From Buddleja alternifolia (taxonomy: Eukaryota > Streptophyta > Magnoliopsida > Lamiales > Scrophulariaceae): DNA of 64,000 nucleotides. The position numbers and the translations under genes were made by a program. The stretch is taken from the NCBI GenBank assembly GCA_019426215.1, contig CM033404.1, positions 5,022,001 through 5,086,000 of the forward strand, read 5' to 3'. Under the pieces are notes generated by a model. The model did not search any database. It worked only from the letters and a program-made list of their open reading frames with translations, and had not been told where the DNA came from. Of the stretch, positions 58,729 to 64,000 are shown in pieces (the stretch's first letter is position 1; every line of letters begins with the position of its first letter).

Positions 58729-61700
58729 GATAAATATTCTCGAGTCAGAAAATCTGGAAGATGATTATCCTCTCCTTTTTTATAAATAATTTCGAAATCA
58801 AAAGGGACAAGATGAGTCTGCCATCTAGCAAACATTTGTTTAGACACATCATGTTTAAAATCTTTTTGAAACATAAATCTAGCTGCTTTACAATCAGTTT
58901 TTATTACAAAATGTTGATTGTATAAATCATCTTGAAATTTTAATATACATTTTACTATAGCACGAATTTCTTTAGCTATTGTTGCATAATTCTTTTGACT
59001 ATTATTCCATTTCCCAGAATGAAACCTAATAAGGTTTTCTTGTTTGGTTATGGGATTAATTTGTTTTAAAATACCACCATAACCAATTTCAGATGCATCA
59101 GTTTCTACAATTTTTTCCCAATTTGGATTAGCCAACATTAAACAAGGTAAAGTTTTAACTTTTTCTTTTATTTTCTTTACAGCATTAGTATGTTGTTCTG
59201 ACCAAGGTTGTGGTTTCTTTTTTAGTCTATCATATAAAATAGTTGTGTCTTCATCAAGATTTTTGTAATAAGCCGAAATATAATTCAAACTTCCTAAAAA
59301 TCTTTGTAATTGAGTTTTATCTGTGATTTCATTAGGAAATTTAGAAGCAAAATCAATACTTCTATTTATAGGAATAATATTACCTTTTTCTAAATTATGA
59401 CCAAGAAATCTTACATTTGTTTGAAATAAAGACATTTTTGGTTTAGATATTACCAAACCATTTTGAATGATAAGTTTTCTAAACATATCTTAATGTTTAA
59501 AATGAGATTCTATATTTCTGGAAAATACCAAAATATCATCTATATAGACAATAATAAATTCACTATATGGGGTAAAAATATCATTCATAATTTTCTGAAA
59601 TTCTGAAGGGGCATTTTTCAAACCAAAAGGCATTACATTCCATTCATAGTGTCCTATAGGTACATTAAAAGCAGTTTTATATCTATCAGAGTTATTAATC
59701 TAAATTTGCCAATATCTTGATTTTAAATCAAATTTAGAGAATATGACTGCATCATATAATCTATCCAAAAGATCTTTTTTATTAGGATTAGGATGTCTAA
59801 TCCATTTTAAAACTTTATTGAGGGGTTTATAATTAATTACAAGTCTAGGAACTCCTCTTTCCTGTTCAGCATGTTTATTAACATAAAAAGCAGTACATGA
59901 CCATGGGGATTGAGAAGGACAAATTAATTTTTTATCAAGCAAAGATTGAATTTCTTTTTTACATAATTCTAAATATTCAAAATTCATTTGACAAGGTCTA
60001 GCCCTAGTAGGAATATTTTTCTCATCACAATCATTTTTATAAGGAAGATCAACAATATGTTTCTTCCTATCCCAAAAAGCATTTGGATGGTCATTACAAA
60101 TTTCTAGACAAAACTTATTATGAAGAAGTTTTATTTTATCTTGTAATTTAGGATTTTGAAGTTTTTCTTCGATGGTTAATATATTAACTTCATTCTTAAG
60201 AAAATTTAATTGATTTTCTTTAGCTGTAAGATTTTCATACATCCCATGTAAAACTTTTGTAAAGGGTTTTGTTGTAAACTTAAGATGTATAGGTTTATTA
60301 TTATAAGTACCTATTATGCCTTCTTTATTTACTGTCATAAAAGGATAAATTTTTGTAATAAAAGGTGATCCAAGTATAACTTGGTTTGAAATATTTTTAA
60401 CAAGTAAAAAACTTGTAGGAATACAATTTTTATCAATACATACAAAAGCTTTGGGAAGTTTAAAACTGATATCTAGTTTTTGTCCTCCAGCATGTGACAA
60501 TGTATGAGTAGTTTTTTGAAAATACCTGGTAGGAATTAATCCTTCTTGTATGACATTTAAGTCTGCTCCACTATCAATTAAAGCAATAAATTCTTTTGAG
60601 AAATAATTATCTATTAAAAGAGTAATTTTTATAGTCCATTTTTTAGAAATTATTTGTTCAAGAGTATTTAGAAAATTATCATTTGAAAATTAAAAATTAT
60701 TCATATTGACTGTATGTTCTTCTGGATGAAGTGAATTAGTTTCAGAATTGAGTTCTAATTTTGCTATTCTATTATCAAGAATTTTATTTTCTTGTTTTAA
60801 GGAATCAATTTCCTTTTTTAAATGATTCATTTCTATTATTATATCATTTAAGGATGTAGGAGTTTGTATAACCTGCCTTTCTTTAAGAATTTTAAATACT
60901 TCAGAGATCGAGTACGGTTCAGGAGAAGTTATTGCTCCGTCCCTTATATTTCTATTTGCACTAGAAGTACTAGGAGTATCATCAATTTGATCTATAATCT
61001 TTGATCTTAAGTGAGAGTATTTAATTTGTTTGAGTAATTCAAAAATATTTTGACTATTTAAGACATTTATTTCCATGTCTTGAAATTGAGATAAAATCTT
61101 ATAATATTCTTTTTCTTCTGTATTATTAATACAAGGTTGTCCTTGTTGACAAGGTTCACATTCTGACTCTAATGTAGATTCTGATTAAGATATTATGGAT
61201 TCATTATCTAAGACTTTAATTTTTTCAGAATTACTACTATAGTCATAATATGATTCTGTTTCTGAATTATCAGAGTTATCTGATTTTAATAATATTTTTG
61301 ATATTTTATCTTTTGTATCATCATCTATTTGAAGATTATTAATCTTCTTTTTGGTCCAACAATTTCTTGCATAATGACCAGTTCTTCCGCATTTTCTGCA
61401 AACAATAAATTTTCTTTTTTCTTTTTTATTCTCTTCTCTTTCTTCTTTTCTTTTTAATTTTTTCTCCCATTTCTTTTTAGAATATTTTCTTTTTCTTCTG
61501 GGATAATCTAATATTTTATCCTTTTTCTTTCCTTTTAGATTTATATGCTTAGAGGGTAAATCCATTCCAAATTGACTACAGAATTGACCTAATTGTTTTC
61601 TTTCTATGAGATTTTGTCTTTTTAATTGTTGATTCAATTTAATTTCATTGCAAAGATTTAATCCTTCTTGAATACATGTACCAATTAATTTTCCATAAGT

Positions 61701-63176
61701 ATAATTTTCATAAGGAATAGATATTAAATTTCCTCTTAATGTTCTTCTTATTCTTTCTGCAAATAAATGAGGTAATCTATTTATAAATTTAGATTTCCAA
61801 TGAGAACTATTACTCTCAGGTAATTCCATAATTCTACTGAGGAAAGTATATTTATACCATCTAAAATCTGTTAGTGTTTTACACTTAAGATTTTGTAGTA
61901 ATGTACGAATAGTTTCACTTTTGTCAGAATATCCACCAGTAAAATGTTCAACAATATTAACTATTAAAGTATAAACAGAGTTTTCTATGAAATTATTATC
62001 TTCCTATTTTACAGTATTTAGAATTTCATCTTTATTACTTTGGGTTAAATAATGATCCCACCAACCTTTTAATTGGCCAGTAAATCCTGCAATTATCATT
62101 TTTGCAACATTTTTATCTGTATTACCATTACTTTTACAAATAGTAGAATACATAAGCATTCTATGAACAACATTATAAATCTGTTTTTCAGTATAACCAT
62201 CAATATTCCATTCATAGATATTTCTTCCACTGTAACTATTATTAAGAACATATTCTTGTTCTTCATGTAAAACATCTATAGGAGAAGGTCTTCTGTAATA
62301 ATATAATCTTTGACTGGGTTTTGTTGCCCATTTTTCATTATCAAGTTTATTAATTTTTTCACGAATATTAGATCCTTCTTCTAAATCTTCATCTAATGTA
62401 TTTATTGTTAATTTTTCTTTTAATACTTTTTCAACTTTTGATGCAAGAGTATTAATATTTTTATCAATACTAGACCCTGCTTGTAATGTTTTAACAAAAT
62501 CTTCTTCCAAAGTATTTATAGTTAATTTATCAAAATTTTCTTTTATGAAATTTTCTAATTCAGAAGTTGATTTTAATTTAAAATTTTTAATTTCAGGTGG
62601 AGGTTGGATACTTGGACTTGCAGTATGACCAATTTCAATAATTTCCAGATCCTTATCAGAAGATTTTGGTTTATCTATAAGAGCAATTAATTTAGTAACT
62701 CTATCATGTAAAGAGGCTATTTGTTCTCCTAGAACAGTTAGAAATATATTAGCATAATTTTGTTGTTCTATAAGAACGTTTATATGTTTACATGTAACTT
62801 GTATCGTATCATTTTCAAATATTTTTGAAAAAGCAAGAAAATTACAAATTTTTCCTTCTTTTTCCATTTGAAATGGTTGACAAGGAGGATAAATATCTTT
62901 ATTAATTTGACCATTTAAAAGTTTATAATTTCTTTCTATAATAGAAATATATTGATCTACATATGTAGACATAAACCAAGGGACAAAAGGGATTAAAGAA
63001 TTCTTTTCAGAACAACTGTCATAAAATTGGTTTTGGATATAATTTTGTTCATTTTGGTTAAAATTATCAAAAAACCAATTTCTAAATAATTCTCATCAGG
63101 GTAAATTAAATTCTTTCTTAATTGTTTTCTTGGCTTCAGAACCAGGTCTAAAATCAATTCTGTGACTAAAATTCAT
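58725..63176 (-). pseudogene. Viral polyprotein: capsid, protease, RT, RNase H
   Basis: A single frame of 1484 codons including its stop. The capsid region has a Lys-rich segment and CCHC knuckle (CRKCGRTGHYARNC, about 61400-61357). A coiled-coil linker lies near 60750-60830. The aspartic protease has IDSGAD at about 60561-60578. RT has GVPRLVINYKPLNKV and the catalytic YIDD (59546-59535). RNase H has ETDASEIGYGG and ends in LPDFLTREY. It encodes particle formation and reverse transcription in the parent virus. Breaks are stops only: TGATGA 63098-63093, TAG 62006-62004, TAA 61187-61185, TAA 60692-60690, TAG 59702-59700, TAA 59489-59487. No frameshift was found. The ATG at 63176 overlaps the upstream ORF stop (TAATG). 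Confidence 0.8.
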
Positions 63177-63496
63177 TAAAAAGGAGGCATACTCATTTCA
63201 GACATTGTCTCTGCCTGCTTCATATTAGTCTGCTTATTATTATAACCTTTTACAATATTTTCTCTATTAATATATAATTCATCAATTCTAGAGTTTTTTA
63301 AAGATTCTTCATTTTCTTCTTTATCTTCTCTAATATGAGAAGTAGAAGCCCTAGAAGGAGTTTCAACCACATAATCAAGAGGAGATATATAAGAATGTAT
63401 AGACTGTGATCTAGACCTAGATAATCTAGATGAAGAGTCTAAAAATCTATTTGAATTTTCAAATTGTAAATTTATAGTTCCTTCAGGAGTTTGCAT
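63176..63496 (-). pseudogene. C-terminal tail of an upstream viral ORF (possibly movement protein)
   Basis: 106 codons, Ser/Arg-rich at the start (FLDSSSRLSRSRSQS), then acidic, ending at TAA 63178-63176. Caulimovirid movement proteins lie upstream of the capsid and often have low-complexity tails, so this is a reasonable but unproven reading. The core 30K-type domain is absent: sequence above 63496 turns into TA repeats. Confidence 0.45.
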
Positions 63497-63654
63497 AACA
63501 TCTATAAATTATATATGTATATATTATGTATACACTATATAATAGATACACTCTTATATATATTACATATATATATAAATATATTACATCAATTACAATA
63601 TATATACATATACTCATTCATATATATTACAATAAATCATTAAAATAACTTTTT
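63497..63654. repeat. TA-rich repeat at the viral truncation point
   Basis: TATATATGTATATATTATG-type sequence replaces the viral ORF; no gene. Confidence 0.65.
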
Positions 63655-63903
63655 CAGACAAAATGTTACATGATTTGACTGCTACAGTTATTTTTGTTAC
63701 TTCTGAAAACAAAACCAAACACATTTTCACCAAAAAACCCACTCAAATGTTACTTAAAAATAGCTAATCCAAACACATTTTCGCGAAAAATGATTAAAAT
63801 ACTAATTTTTCAAAACAAAATCAAACCATTTTCATCAAAATACACAACTCCCAATAAACTTTTTCATCAAAAACAACCTTCAAAATAGAAACAAACATAA
63901 CCC
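63655..63903. repeat. Tourist-like MITE fragment, inverted
   Basis: Read on the minus strand from 63903 it begins GGGTTATGTTTGTTTCTATTTTG. It then has GTGTTTGGTTTTGTTTTC and AACTGTAGCAGTCAAATCATG, the same order as the left half of the MITE at 5133-5526. No second terminus is seen. Confidence 0.6.
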
Positions 63904-64000
63904 TAGTTCCTCTCCTATAAGAGCTTTGATCGTTAAATTTTTTATGTTTTTTGGGTACATCAAACAAGTCTCAAAGATTAACTAACATCATCACTCAAAA

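Larger units (their letters stand above)
56720..63496 (-). mobile_element. Endogenous pararetrovirus (Caulimoviridae), 5' truncated
   Basis: Order on the minus strand: tail of an upstream ORF, capsid-protease-RT-RNaseH polyprotein, a 126-codon ORF, an approximately 458-codon ORF, promoter/poly(A). There are no LTRs and no integrase, and the RT/RNase H is of pararetroviral type. Movement-protein sequence is missing apart from a possible tail. Many in-frame stops make the copy inactive. The genus is unresolved; Florendovirus is a possibility by layout but not established. Confidence 0.8.

Overview
This window is flowering-plant nuclear DNA, most likely eudicot. It is AT-rich and full of microsatellites, and it carries plant-type transposons, an F-box/FBD gene with introns, a Helitron with an RPA70-like passenger gene, a Tat-lineage Ty3/gypsy retrotransposon and an endogenous pararetrovirus. 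I see no rRNA, tRNA or CRISPR array. Only the F-box gene (14.2-15.8 kb) looks like an ordinary host-type gene, and it probably lies inside the Helitron.

1-11.1 kb: non-coding, built from nested non-autonomous transposons. There is a solo Tat-type LTR (4788-5811, target duplication ACTAT) carrying a Tourist-like MITE (5133-5526, TAA). Three Mutator-like long-TIR elements follow (6198-7662, 7770-9008, 9635-10557), each with a 9-10 bp target duplication. The second holds an array of hairpin-forming repeats.

11.1-36.4 kb: a minus-strand Helitron, about 25 kb if my end calls are right. A 10.4 kb unit (3' part of the F-box gene, RPA70-like gene, Rep/helicase gene) is present twice in tandem. The copies are almost identical except for a zone of about 1.4 kb at their junction that is dense in single-base indels. 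Each Rep/helicase copy is broken in a different place. A hairpin plus CTAG at 11122-11154 fits the Helitron 3' end.

36.4-41.7 kb: non-coding. It contains a GC-rich block with a first-exon look, a striking palindromic CTCGAG hexamer array and a 171-bp tandem repeat.

41.7-56.1 kb: a minus-strand Tat-type retrotransposon (LTR-gag-pro-RT-RNaseH-second RNaseH-integrase-antisense gene-LTR). Its 3' LTR also serves as the 5' LTR of a second element truncated in gag. A Mutator-like element splits the protease and a hAT-like element sits in the 5' LTR. The pol gene holds three short GT-AG inserts whose removal keeps the reading frame across each join, so they are candidate introns. The plus-strand antisense gene has its own TATA box and introns.

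56.7-63.5 kb: a minus-strand endogenous caulimovirid copy. It has a truncated upstream ORF, then a capsid-protease-RT-RNaseH polyprotein that keeps one frame for 4.45 kb and is broken only by stop codons. Two unassigned downstream ORFs and a promoter/poly(A) region follow. All element assignments rest on motifs and structure read by eye; no database search was possible.
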